From Euleptes europaea (lineage: Eukaryota; Chordata; Lepidosauria; Squamata; Sphaerodactylidae), in NCBI RefSeq assembly GCF_029931775.1, contig NC_079325.1, positions 51,382,286-51,446,285 on the forward strand: 64,000 bases of DNA. Reading direction: 5' to 3'. Position 1 is the first letter of the stretch. The number at the start of each line of letters is the position of its first letter. The position numbers and the translations under genes are program-made. A model generated the notes under the pieces. That model did no database searches, was not told the DNA's origin, and was given only the letters and a program-made list of their open reading frames with translations. Shown here one piece after another: positions 21,017 to 31,143 of this stretch.

Positions 21017-21896
21017 AACCTGGGGTACATGAGGAAGATGTTTCCACTAGATGATCCAGTCTTTCAGGGTGCAACCCCAGGTCTGCTCCGGTTGCATTGA
21101 GAGTTCCCTGTTCAGCGCTTCCAATGGGGTTTTATATATATATATATATATATTTATATTTTTTAATAATATTTTTTATTTTCAACACAACATAAAACAA
21201 AACACACAACATACATATGTTAACATAGCCATGACAAGACATTTAGCAGCTATACTTTGGAGCAGCTATACTTTGGAGCGATTCTCCAACAATCTATACA
21301 TTCTACTATTCTAGAAAATTATTTATGTACCTAAAGTATAACATATAAACACGCTTTAAAGGAGAAAGAGGTGAAAACCTAAATATATTAACATATCTTC
21401 TTGCCGGTTACATGAGTTACTATTCTTATTGTTACATAATTCCGCATATATATAGTAAGCCTATCAGTTAATGCACCATTATACTATATATTTTCTAAAT
21501 TTAATGGTTTGTGTTTTGACCTACGGTAAATTGTGCTTTAGCCTTTTCAAACAGTACATTCCAGTGGTTCTGCAAACTTACTTCTCGGGCATGTGAGAGC
21601 CCAGTTCCCATTGGTACACCTGACAAGACTTCCGTCCTTCACTCCTGCACCATTTTTGCGACCTGAAATTACCCCCAAGGATCTGCTCTGTGCCCCATTG
21701 GGGACATTGGGCTGTACTGATAGGACTACACCTCAGTTTCAATATACATTTTCCCAACAGGACCTTTCGAAAGAAAAAAACACACATTTTTGTCGCAACT
21801 GCAGTTGTGTCCAAACTGGAAGCAGCACTAGGAAAAGGTTATTTAACCCTTTCCCAGACATTTTTCCTGCTCTAACCCCCTAAAGCTAGGGTTGCC
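21017..21896. other. AT-rich unclassified sequence
   Basis: Contains a TA microsatellite (about 21133-21153), a direct repeat AGCAGCTATACTTTGGAG (21246/21262) and a long AT-rich tract to about 21540, then unique sequence. No coding signal. Confidence 0.4.
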
Positions 21897-22406
21897 AAAC
21901 TCCAGCATGGTGTAGTGGTTAAGAGCAGTGGTTTGGAGAGGTGGAGTCTGATCTGGAGAACCGGGTTTGATTCCCCACTCCTCCACATGAGCGGCGGAGG
22001 CTAATCTGGGGAACTGGATTTGTTTCCCCACTCCTACACAAAAAGCCAGCTGGGTGACCTTGGGTGAGTCACACTCTCTCAGCCCCACCTACCTCACAGG
22101 GTGTGTGTTGTGGGGAGGGGAAGGGAAGGTGATTGTAAGCCAGTTTGATTCTCCCTTAAGTGGCAGAGAAATTCAACATATAAAAACCAACTCTTCTTCT
22201 TCAGGTGAGGCCTGGAGATCTTTGGAATTACCACTGATCTCCAGATGACAGAGATCAGTTCGCCTGGGGAAAAAAATCATCTTCTTTGGATGATGGACTG
22301 TATGGCATTGTACCCTGCTGAGTTCCCTCCCCTCCCCAAACCCTGCCCTCCCCAGGCTCCACCCCAAAATCTCCAGGAATTTCCCAACCCAGAACTGGCA
22401 ACCCTA
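21897..22406 (+). mobile_element. MITE-A split by a SINE-C
   Basis: The left tip TAGGGTTGCCAAACTCC is at 21897-21913. The rest resumes at 22204 (AGGTGAGGCCTGGAGATC) and ends TGGCAACCCTA. The SINE occupies about 21903-22203. Confidence 0.75.
21903..22203 (+). mobile_element. SINE-C, full length, nested
   Basis: AGCATGGTGTAGTGGTTAAG to CCAACTCTTCTTCTTC, inserted a few bases inside the MITE-A tip. Confidence 0.85.
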
Positions 22407-22461
22407 CCCAAAGCTACTACTGGGAAGGGGGAACCCAGAACTACCAAACAAGTCTGTTTTA

Positions 22462-22670
22462 TAGGGTTGCCAGGTCCCTCATTGCCACTGGTGGGAGAGT
22501 TTGGGGGTGGAGCCTGAGGAGGGCGGGGTTTGGGGAGGGGAGGGACTTCAATGCCATAGAGTCCAATTGGCACAGCGGCCAATTTCTCCAGGGGAACTGA
22601 TCTCTGTCAGCTGGAGATCAGTTGTAATAGCAGGAGATCTCCAGCTAGTACCTGGAGGTTGGCAACCCTA
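22462..22670 (-). mobile_element. MITE-A, full length
   Basis: TAGGGTTGCCA to TGGCAACCCTA. Flanks CTGTTTTA and GTGCTTTA agree at 6 of 8 bases, a worn duplication. Confidence 0.8.
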
Positions 22671-22724
22671 GTGCTTTAAGCCCTCGATTAATCTTTGAAT
22701 TCCATCTCAACCGCCTGTTATCGA

Positions 22725-23144
22725 TAAGGTTGCCAGGTCCCTCTTTGCCATCGGTGGGAGATTTGGGGGTGGAGCCTGAGGAGGGCAGGGTTTGAGGAGG
22801 GGAGGGACATCAATGCCATAGAGTCCAATTGCCAAAGCAGCCATTTTCTCCAGGCGAAACTGATCTCTGTTGGCTGGAGATCAGTTATAATAGCAGGAGA
22901 TCTCCAGCTATCACCTGAAATTGTACCTTGTTACTTCATGATTTTGTATATAGCCACTATTTTTGTCTTTACTGTTGGTGTATTAATTGTATAGACACTT
23001 TGTTAACCTGGGAATTTTTGTAGCATATAAAGTTTGTACTTTTGCACCACGTTGTATGTTTCGCTCCTGTACTAAGTTCCTTATCCTTTGATATTGGTAC
23101 AGTGGTGCCTTTTTTCCTCCATCACCTGGAGGTTGGCAACCTTA
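22725..23144 (-). mobile_element. MITE-A split by a 203-bp insert
   Basis: Outer ends TAAGGTTGCCA and TGGCAACCTTA, with flanks GTTATCGA and GTTATCAA matching at 7 of 8 bases. The element breaks at ATCACCTG and resumes there after the insert. Confidence 0.8.
22918..23120. mobile_element. Unclassified 203-bp insertion
   Basis: AT-rich sequence (AAATTGTACC … TTTTTCCTCC) bracketed by the perfect 8-mer ATCACCTG at 22910-22917 and 23121-23128. No terminal inverted repeat and no protein. The TTTGTACTTTTGCACCAC text resembles tails of PLE or similar retroelements, but this is a guess. Confidence 0.55.
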
Positions 23145-23439
23145 GTTATCAATGAAACCCCACCAGCCTTTCAGATTTTCGAAGTGCGCGATGTGCGGCC
23201 TCCACGCTTCCCAATTGCTGCTCTGTTGTGGCTGCAGCCGGAGTTAGCATCTGTTTCCCGCCGCCGCCACTACCTGCCACCGCTCCCGGTGACTTGTCAC
23301 AACATGTGTTGACAACCCTATCGAAAGCACCTCTGGACGTGCGACGGAGACCGATCTTTCACTCCCAGACAGTTTATGAAAGGCAGGGAGCTTGAAGGGG
23401 GAAAGGGATCCATCAATACCAGGGATTGGAGGGGGGGGG
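23145..23439. other. Unique GC-rich stretch
   Basis: CpG-bearing sequence with GTGCGCGATGTGCGGCC and CCCGCCGCCGCC. No exon could be assigned. Confidence 0.35.
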
Positions 23440-23960
23440 GAAGACCCTTGGCTGATGAGGCGCCTCACCTGGGCCCCCGCGCACCGCCTCCAATTAAATC
23501 AAAATGGTTTGTTTTTAATGGTCTTTTACACTGACAAGTGGGCTATCATTCCGGGCCTCGGTAGCTGTCAGGGAGCCGAGGCAAATTCTCCGTTGATAAT
23601 GCCCAATGGTTCCAATTAGGAGGCGAGGCCGCTCCTGGCGCGCTAACGATTCCCCAGCCTCCCCCCAGGCCCCTCCGGTGCGGGCCCGTTTCGTCTTCGC
23701 CCTCGTCCTCCGCAAATTACTGACACAAAACGGAGGCGCCCCGGCGTCTCCTCACCACGCCAGGCCTGGGCCTGTAGGGCTTAATGAGGTGTTGGAAGTT
23801 TTCTGCGGCTCCTCCGCTAAATTCTTTTCTTGTTTGACAGCTGCTCGAGTGTTGACCTTATAAAAGATTTAGTGTTTCTCATTATTTTCTGCCAAGCCTC
23901 GCGAGTGATGGCTTTCCCAGAGATCATTTGCATCCGGATGCTTGTGTGTGTACGGAGATG
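23440..23960. promoter_or_regulatory. Candidate conserved enhancer in CFAP77 intron
   Basis: About 520 bp without repeats. It carries CTCCAATTAAATC, GTTCCAATTAGGAGG, a perfect octamer ATTTGCAT (within AGATCATTTGCATCC), GTTTGACAGCTGC and CGCAAATTACTGAC. Paired homeodomain cores plus a POU octamer are typical of developmental enhancers. It could serve BARHL1, 37 kb downstream. Conservation is unverified. Confidence 0.45.
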
Positions 23961-24189
23961 TACCAATGCGGTGTACGCCGCCATGGTGGGGGGATGTTTG
24001 CGGGGTGCTTGTTCCCGCTGGACTTTCCCCGCTGGAAGGGCACCTAGCCAAGGCAAGGTTGCTGTTTCCCTCTCAGATAAAGGCCGAGCCTTCTTCAGTT
24101 CCCGCAGGCCTCGGAAATCTGCATCGCTTTGATGGAGAAGGAACTCCCATTAGTTATTTTCCGCCAAAAAAACTAACAAGAAGTATCAA

Positions 24190-24398
24190 CAAGGTTTCCA
24201 GGTCCCGCTTCGCCACCGGCGGGAGGTTTTTGGGGTAGAGCCTGAGGAAGGTGGGGTTTGGGAAGGGGAGGGACTTCAATGCTATAGAGTCCAATTGCCA
24301 AAGCGGACATTTTCCCCAGGTGAAACGATCTCTATCGGCTGGCGATCCGTTGTAATAGCAGGAGATCTCCAGCTAGTGCCTGGAGGTTGGCGACCCTA
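24190..24398 (-). mobile_element. MITE-A, full length
   Basis: Runs AAGGTTTCCAGGTCCCGC to GGAGGTTGGCGACCCTA. No duplication visible. Confidence 0.78.
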
Positions 24399-24399
24399 G

Positions 24400-24530
24400 T
24401 TTTCAAGGCAAGAGATGTTGCCATTGACTGCCTCTGCGTAGCTACCCTGGACTTCCTTGGTGTTCTCCCATTCAAATACTGACCAGGGCCAACCCGCTTC
24501 CGAGATCTGAGAAGATTGATCTAGCCTGGG
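24400..24530 (-). mobile_element. 5S-derived SINE, shortened
   Basis: TTTTCAAGGCAAGAGATG to GATCTAGCCTGGGC, with a deletion in the middle. Confidence 0.7.
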
Positions 24531-24543
24531 CATCTGGGACTGT

Positions 24544-24748
24544 TAGGGTTGCCAACCTCCAGGTACCAGCTGGAGATCTGCTATTACAACGGATCTCCAG
24601 CCATAGAGATCGTTTCACCTGGAGAAAATGGCCGCTTTGGCAATTGGACTCTATGGCATTGAAGTCCCTCCCCTTCCCAAACCCCACCCTCCTCAGGCTC
24701 CACCCCAAAAACCTCCCGCCGGTGGTGAAGAGGGACCTGGCAACCCTA
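24544..24748 (+). mobile_element. MITE-A with perfect 8-bp duplication
   Basis: 205 bp, TAGGGTTGCCA to TGGCAACCCTA, flanked on both sides by GGGACTGT (24536-24543, 24749-24756). Inverted ends of about 11 bp and an 8-bp duplication define it as a non-autonomous hAT element. Confidence 0.9.
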
Positions 24749-24788
24749 GGGACTGTACCATGTCAGAAATACAGGAGGGGATAGAGGA

Positions 24789-25529
24789 TAGGGGATGCCA
24801 GCCTGCAGGTACAGGGCTGTCTTAACTGCATTATAGGCCCCCGGGCAAAGCAGTGCGCTTGGGCCCCCACCGACACAGCCACTCACAGGAATAAAAATGC
24901 AAATGGTCGATAAAATTAAAGGTATATTTATTGGTACTTCCAACAAAACCAGTGTTTAAACATTAAAAAAAACATGCTGAGCAGCAAAGACTAATCAACA
25001 GAAAACTCTCAAAACATTACGTTTCATTCCTGCTCAAAGGGTTATTCACCTGAAAAAAATTATATCAGTCTGCTTGCGACAAGGCCTAAATATTTAAACA
25101 TTCTGCTTCCATAATGACCAGGTCCTTTCTTACATTAGACTCCAGTATTTATTCTTAATCCAAACCCAAATTAGCATTATTGTTCATTATCTTTAGTAAA
25201 ACACACGCTAAATATGCATTTTCCAATAACAAATATTTATCGTTTAGTAAAGTATTTATTTATTCATTGACAGCAGGTCACAACATACATAGATTAGCAT
25301 GGAGCCCCTATGCTCGTGGGGCAGCTGCCCGTGCGTTAAGACAGCCCCCGTGCAGATAGGTCCTGGGGATCCCCCAGAATTACACTTAATCTCCAGACTA
25401 CAGAGATCAGTTCCCCTGGGGACAATAGATGCTTTGGAGGGTGGACTCTTTGGCATTGCTCCCCCCTGTCCACCCCAGGCTCCATCCTCAAATCTCCAGG
25501 AGTTTCCTAACCTGGATCTGGCAACCCAA
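24789..25529 (+). mobile_element. MITE-A split by another hAT element
   Basis: The left tip TAGGGGATGCCAGCC and the body resuming at GGTCCTGGGGATCCCCC flank a 539-bp element. The copy ends TCTGGCAACCCAA. Confidence 0.7.
24812..25350. mobile_element. hAT-type element, non-coding
   Basis: Termini CAGGGCTGTCTTAAC and GTTAAGACAGCCCCCG are inverted. Flanks TGCAGGTA (24804-24811) and TGCAGATA (25351-25358) match at 7 of 8 bases. The interior is AT-rich with no long frame, so it is a deletion derivative. It is younger than the MITE-A it entered. Confidence 0.7.
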
Positions 25530-25794
25530 CTTCCCCCGCCCCCATCCCCTGCCAGTGGCTGGGGGACCTGTCAACCCCCAAGGGAAAGTTGTTGTGTTGT
25601 CCCATAACCAGACTGCAGAAAGTTAGCGTGCAAGTTTAACTTCATGCTATTTTTCAATGTGCAGGGAGGTTTTGTGACGGAGTGAACTGGGTTACATTGC
25701 CTGTTTGGCATTCTCTCTCTCAAACAAATGATTGATAACTATGCATTGTTGCTTACCCACCTCCCCCAAGGGTGTTTTTTTAGCTATAAAGTAG
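25530..25794. other. Unique sequence
   Basis: Repeat-free; contains AACAAATGATTGATAACTATG. No gene. Confidence 0.35.
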
Positions 25795-26205
25795 CCTCCC
25801 AATCTATACCCAAGCCAGCCTTTCTCCCCAGTGAGGAGCCAAAGCGGCTTCTCCTCCTCCCTTTTATCCTCACAACAACCCTGTGAGGTAGGCTAGGCTA
25901 AGTGTGCGACTTGCCCTGGGTCACCCAAAAGTTTCTATGGCAGAGAAGTAATTTGAACCTTGGTCTCCCAGATCCTAGTCTGACACTCTAACCCAGGGGT
26001 GTCAAACATAAGGCCCGTGGGCCAGATCCAGCCTCTTGAGAGCTCTTATCTGACCCGCGAGCCAGCCGAGGCAGCCACACACACCCCAGTCCCAATCTGG
26101 GCTGGCGAGGCATGGCTCGGCCCAAACAAGTGACATTTATGTCATATCCTGCCCTCGTAACAATTGAGTTTGAAACCCCTGTTCTAACCACTACACCACA
26201 CCGTC
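25795..26205 (-). mobile_element. SINE-E split by hAT-B
   Basis: Tail and middle (TTTATCCTCACAACAACCC, GGTCACCCAAAAG) lie left of the hAT copy. The end of the tRNA-like head (ACTACACCACACC) lies right of it. Confidence 0.72.
25994..26181. mobile_element. hAT-B, full length non-autonomous
   Basis: Inverted ends CAGGGGTGTCAAAC and GTTTGAAACCCCTG. The flanking 8-mers CTCTAACC and TTCTAACC match at 7 of 8 bases. Interior CGTGGGCCAGATCC resembles widespread amniote hAT MITEs. This is the reference copy for the family. Confidence 0.8.
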
Positions 26206-27424
26206 CCATAATCTTCAATGGAATCCCCTGTGGAAGAATGATGGGGGAGAGGGAATCTTAATCTTATCTCCTCTACCAGTTTTCTACCTCCAAGTCACCC
26301 AACAGCTTTGCAGAAGGGTAGGTACTCTGCTTTACCTATTTACTAAAATACAAGTTCTGTAAAGGCATGGGATGGGAGATATCAGAGTAGAACTCGCACC
26401 AGATTTCTGTAGAAAGACTTCCTTGCCTTTGAAAGCCTAATCGTAGGAAAAGCTTAGTTACTGGCCTTTTATGTGTGGTCTGTTTCCACTGGATCTGCTG
26501 ATCTCTAACTGCACAGTATTTGTAGTTGAATTCTCAAAACACTATGCACAGGGGCTTTTTGCCCCAAAGAAATTCCTGGAGTACTTTATGATCAATGATG
26601 CATCCCCAGCTAAAATGAGGAGCTTCTGAACCTCACGTGAGTCCCTTCTCCCTGAAAATGCTGCTTTGTAATTGGCTGTGGTGTATTTTTTTGAAATACA
26701 TCACCATCCCCTGCCAGTCCTATAGCGAGATTCTTTCATTTGATCTGAACCAAGTGGCCATTTTACAGCCAAAACAGAAAAAGGTCTAGACACCACCTCC
26801 CCCCGACCAATTTGTTTCTGCGTAACTCAGTGGTCATAACATAACACTTGGATGGTCATTTGTGACATTAATTGTTCCATCGTTAGTCTTGCACTCGCCA
26901 ACAACAACAAAAAAGGCTTTCAGGCCTGTAAGAGGACGCATATAAGGGGAAAGCGGCAAATCAGCCCGCTCTGTTTCAATCTGCTGAGAACTGAAACTGA
27001 CCCACAATCGCTGTGAAACTGACCAAATAAGCAGCCTCATGGTATTCCAGCATTATTCTCCCCCTAGTGCACTGGATAATGGTTTCAAGGGGAGGGGTTG
27101 GATCAGGGGGACAGGCACATGGGAGGGAGAAGCAAGAATGGGTGTGGGGAGAAAAACCCGAAATGACAAGTATGTGCAGGACCAGCTTTCAATTTGGGAT
27201 CAAGGCAGGTTTTAAACTCAAGGTAAAACAGCATCCTGAAAACGCATGGAAAATGCAAGGGGAGAGCAAGGCGACTTCTAAAGGTTGGAAAATACATGCA
27301 TAATTAAAACGAAGCCTCGAAGTAGTTGGAGGGGGACCATGATGGTAACAACACATGCATAAAATACCATTATTTAACACCAACTGGGTGCAAGGGGCTG
27401 TACACAGAACAGAGGTGACACAGT
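26206..27424. other. Unique intron sequence, one MITE trace
   Basis: No exon. 27215-27295 matches one arm of the foldback at 43937-44070 (CAAGGCGACTTCTAAAGG, then ACATGCATAATT). The rest holds no repeat I can name. Confidence 0.4.
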
Positions 27425-27927
27425 TAAAGCTTGAGGGAAGGGACCTCAGTGGGTTATAATGCTGTAGAGTCCACTCTTCAAAGCAGCCATTTTCTCCAGG
27501 GGAACTGATCTCTGTACCAGCATACCTCGGAGATACTGCAGGTTTGGTTCTAGACCACTGCAATAAAGCGACTATCGCAATAAAGAGGGTCATACGAATG
27601 TTATTGGTTTCCCAGTGCTTATAAAAATTATGTTAACTCTATACTAGTCTATGTAGTCTATTAAGTGTGCAATAGCATTATGTCTAAAAAAATGTACTGT
27701 AATAATAATGAAAAAAATTGATCTATTGCAAGAATTACCAAAATGTGACACAGAGACACAAAATGAGCACTAGCTGTTGGGAAAATGGCACCAATAGACT
27801 TTCTCGAAAAAGCAATGTCTGCAAAGCGCAATAAAGAAAGGTGCAATAAAAGAAGGTATGCCTGTAGTCTGGAGATCCGTTGTGTTTCTGGGAGGTCCCC
27901 AGGTCCCACCTGGAGATTGGCAACCCT
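27425..27927 (-). mobile_element. MITE-A split by a Tigger-like element
   Basis: Left part AGCAGCCATTTTCTCCAGGG … TCTCTG; right part GTCTGGAGATCCGTTG … TTGGCAACCCTA. The insertion site is a TA. Confidence 0.7.
27517..27864. mobile_element. Tigger1-like pogo element, deletion derivative
   Basis: Left end CCAGCATACCTCGGAGATA, right end AGGTATGCCTG, TA on both sides. The first ~210 bp (GGTTTGGTTCTAGACCAC, GCAATAAAGCGACTATCGC, TTAAGTGTGCAATAGC) and the last ~140 bp (AAAATGTGACACAGAGACAC, AAAATGGCACCAATAGAC) both follow the ends of the mammalian Tigger1 transposon as I remember it. The transposase part is deleted. This is Tc1/mariner superfamily, pogo group. Confidence 0.82.
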
Positions 27928-28377
27928 AACCAAGCCAGTGTATCTCTGGCCATATAGTAGCCTGCTACTTAGCTGCAATGACTCATGCCCTGCTTACAAT
28001 GTGCTGCGACGGGCCTTTGGCCTGTCTCTCCAATAAAAACCTCGGCAGAGTAAATGCCATTTAGTTAGCCAATGCAGAGTTGAGCGTCAGGAGAAAGAGA
28101 GATTAGGCTTTGTCAGTTTTGATGTAGACTTCTGTCACCTGCCCCTGTCAGATACACACCTCTGACCCCAGATTGGCCTTGTCATGACATTAACGACAGA
28201 CCTGGGATTAATCCATACTTTTCAAGTGCCCCACATAATGAGAGCAGATCTCATTTAAAGGAAACCAGGGAAAACTCCCTCTTGACAGGGACCAGGACAC
28301 ACAGATTAAAAAGTTATGGTTAGGAGATCTTACATGTGTGGTGTATAATGGGAATTATTAAAATGGGAATTACCCAC
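27928..28377. promoter_or_regulatory. Candidate non-coding element
   Basis: Repeat-free, with GGGATTAATCC (a palindromic OTX/CRX-type site) at about 28205, GCCATTTAGTTAGCC and AGCTGCAATGACTCATGC. Suggestive of an enhancer; untested. Confidence 0.35.
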
Positions 28378-28640
28378 AGAATTATGTGTGGTGCAGCAGA
28401 GTTTGATCCGGCGAACCGGGTTCGATTCCCCACTCCTCCACATGAGCGGCGGAGGCTAATCTGATGAATTGGATTTGTTTCCCCACTCCTACACACGAAG
28501 CCAGCTGGGTGACCTTGGGCTAGTCACACACTCTCAGCCCCACCTCACAGGGTGTCTGTTGTGGGGAGGGGAAGGGAAGGTGATTGTAAGTCGGTTTCAT
28601 TCTCCCTTAAGTGGTAGAGAAAATCGGCATATAAAATTCT
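28378..28640 (+). mobile_element. SINE-C, head shortened
   Basis: GTGTGGTGCAGCAGAGTTTG to AAAATCGGCATATAAAA. Confidence 0.8.
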
Positions 28641-29393
28641 ATGTGGGGAGCTGTTGTTAACATCTGAGAGGGAGCTGGTTGTAGATCTTTAAGGGAACTG
28701 CTGTGGAAATTCTTGCTTCTCAGACAGCTAGTTAACACTCAAATGTTTTGCAGGAAAAAAACCCAGCCATGAATCATGTGGCTATATAGTTAACAATGAT
28801 TGGCTAGAATCACAGATTTCCCACCCCCTCTCCATCAGCAGTATTCAATAGCCATATATGATTTCCTGTGTTAGGCTGCAGTGAAGCCGTTCTACCTGAC
28901 CTACTGCCCTCACTAAGCCTCTGAGCTCACCTACTATCTTTCGTCTCAGGCACAGGCTCACAGTTTACAACCGTAACAAAGATAAGTCCAGCTGGAGTAC
29001 AGGAAAATTACTTGCAATGCAATTAATTACCTGGGACTGCTAGAGATAAACAGCAGCCTCTCCAATAAAAATAAAAATAAAATGAGATAAAATAAATGTG
29101 AAATCTCTAAAGCTCTGGAGTAGAACATAATACAGCTGTGTGCTGGTCGCCATCTTTGGAGCCTTTGCACTCACCTGCTATCTGGCTTTTCATCTACCAT
29201 TGGGAAAACACGACAGTTTATCCCATGCTGAAATAAAACCACTGCACAACCTCACTTTGTTATAATAACTATGCATTAGATGACCACAGATATTCATTTA
29301 GCATTCCTGTCTGCTCTGTTTCTCTTCACGATCTCTGCACTGTCATACCAAAGGCCTACATAGAACCTCAATTCAGAGTAATCTAGAGCTAGA
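28641..29393. other. Unique sequence, no gene
   Basis: Contains CATGAATCATGTGGC and an A/T-rich AATAAAAATAAAAATAAAA tract near 29063. No exon or named repeat. Confidence 0.4.
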
Positions 29394-29460
29394 CAAGAAG
29401 AAGAAGAAGAAGAAGAAGAAGAAGAAGAAGAAGAAGAAGAGGAGGAGGAGGAGGAGGAGT
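29394..29460. repeat. (GAA)n/(GGA)n microsatellite
   Basis: About 14 GAA units followed by GGA units: an expansion of the (TTC)n tail of the adjoining SINE-C. Confidence 0.9.
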
Positions 29461-29730
29461 TGGTTTTTATATGCTGACTTTCTCTACTACTTAAGGAAGA
29501 ATCAAATCGGCTTACAATCACCTTCCCTTCCCCTCCCCACAACAGACATCCTGTGAGGTAAGGTGGGGCTGAGAGATTGTGACTAGCCCAAGGTCACCCA
29601 GCTGGCTTAATGTGTAGGAGTGGGAAAACCAACCCGGTTCACCAGATTAGAGTCTGCCGCTCATGTGGAGGAGTGGGGAATCAAACCCAGTTCTCCAAAC
29701 CACCACTCTTAACCACTACACCACGCTGGC
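29446..29730 (-). mobile_element. SINE-C, near full length
   Basis: GAGTTGGTTTTTATATGC to ACTACACCACGCTGGC on the minus strand. The poly-serine frame over its tail is not a gene. Confidence 0.8.
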
Positions 29731-29734
29731 TGTC

Positions 29735-30661
29735 CAGTTGAAGCACCCAAAAGTGGGTTGAAGTCCATCCCCATTTTTGAGCCTGTGCATGCCCCAAGTG
29801 AAGGAGCTGCAGCTTCCCACCCTGTTCTTTTTTAACAGCCACACCAGCGGTGTGATTGGGTCTGTCCTCATTAGAGAACTCTCTGTGAGGTAGTGTTTTG
29901 GAATATCTCACCTTTCCAACCTTATATATCAGAAATTTCCAACCTTTTATATCAGAAAATGGCTTCTTTGGAGAGTGGACTCTATGACATCACGTCCCTA
30001 CTGAGGTCTCTCCCTAAACCCTGGCCTTTCCAGGGTCCACCCCCAAATCTCCAGGAATTTGGAAACTCTAGTGCCACGTCTCCAGACAGACTGCCCAAGG
30101 TAGCTTACAAGGCGAACCAAAATCAAAACATAAAACGCCATGAGAGCCAGCGTGGTGTAGTGGTTAAGAAAGGCAGACTCTGATCTGGAGATCTGGGTTT
30201 GATTCCCTACTCCTCCACATGAGCGGCGGACTCTAATCTGGTGAACCGGGTTGGTTTCCCCACTCCTACACATGAAGGCAGCTGGGTGACCTTGGGCTAG
30301 TCACAGCTCTCATAGAGCTCTCTCAGCCTCACCTACCTCACAAGGGTGTCTGTTGTGGGGAGGGGAAGGTGATTGTAAGCCGGTTTGAGACTCCTTAAAG
30401 GTAGAGGAAAGCTGGGTATAAAAACCAACTACTCTTCTTCTTCTTGGAAGCAATTAACAATTATACATTATTAAAAACCCAGAGTTAAAAACCTCAGCAT
30501 TAAAAAAGGCAGAGCATAAAAATGGCACAAAACATTTAGTGGCTTCAAAAAAGTCTCATAAAACAATTCATAGGCTAAAAAGGTTTTAAAAGTTCAGCTC
30601 CTGAATTAAAAACCCGGTTAAGAAGAAACTGGTCTCCGCCCACTTTTGGGTGCTTCAATTG
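29735..30661. repeat. Segment bounded by a 23-bp inverted repeat
   Basis: 29735-29757 (CAGTTGAAGCACCCAAAAG…) and 30639-30661 are reverse complements with one mismatch. Between them lie unique sequence, a MITE-A fragment (about 29940-30070), a SINE-C and an A-rich part. Possibly a DNA transposon relic; no target duplication was seen. Confidence 0.4.
30142..30446 (+). mobile_element. SINE-C, full length
   Basis: GAGAGCCAGCGTGGTGTAG to ACCAACTACTC(TTC)n. Confidence 0.85.
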
Positions 30662-30904
30662 GAGGCCGGCTCTTTGGTTCCAACAGCTCCAGAAGGCCAG
30701 CGCTGGAAGCAGGAAGAGCCATTGCCTGACTCAGACTCCTCTGAAGTGGACAGAGATGCAGATATGGCACTTAGGCTAAAATAAATTGTCCATCCCTGCT
30801 AGAGCCATACCCAGCAGTTCCTCTGTTAGATACTATCTAGTGATTTTCAAGAAAAACGACAACCTCCAAGTTGCCTTGTAACTTTGAGGAAAGCTTTGCA
30901 TTTG
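30662..30904. other. No feature recognised
   Basis: Short unique stretch. Confidence 0.4.
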
Positions 30905-31143
30905 TGTGTGTGAACACGTGAAGCTGCCTTATACTGAATCAGACCCCTGGTCCATCGAAGTCAGTATCAGACTGACTGATACTGTATCAAAGTGTACTCA
31001 GACCGGCAGCAGCTCTCTAGGGTCTCAGGCAGGGGTCTTTTACATCACCTACTTGCCTAGTCCCTTCAATTGGAGATGCCAGGGACTGAACCTGGGACCT
31101 TCTGCATGCCAAGCAAATGCTCTACCATGAGCCATGGCCTCTC
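30905..31143 (-). mobile_element. SINE-B with internal duplication
   Basis: The part TCAGTATCAGACTGACTGATACTG near 30960-30985 holds a small foldback not found in the other copies. The head ends at CATGAGCCATGGCC. Confidence 0.78.

Noticed and set aside
29294-29542. Poly-serine protein frame
   Set aside because: Read-through of a (GAA)n microsatellite in a SINE-C tail.
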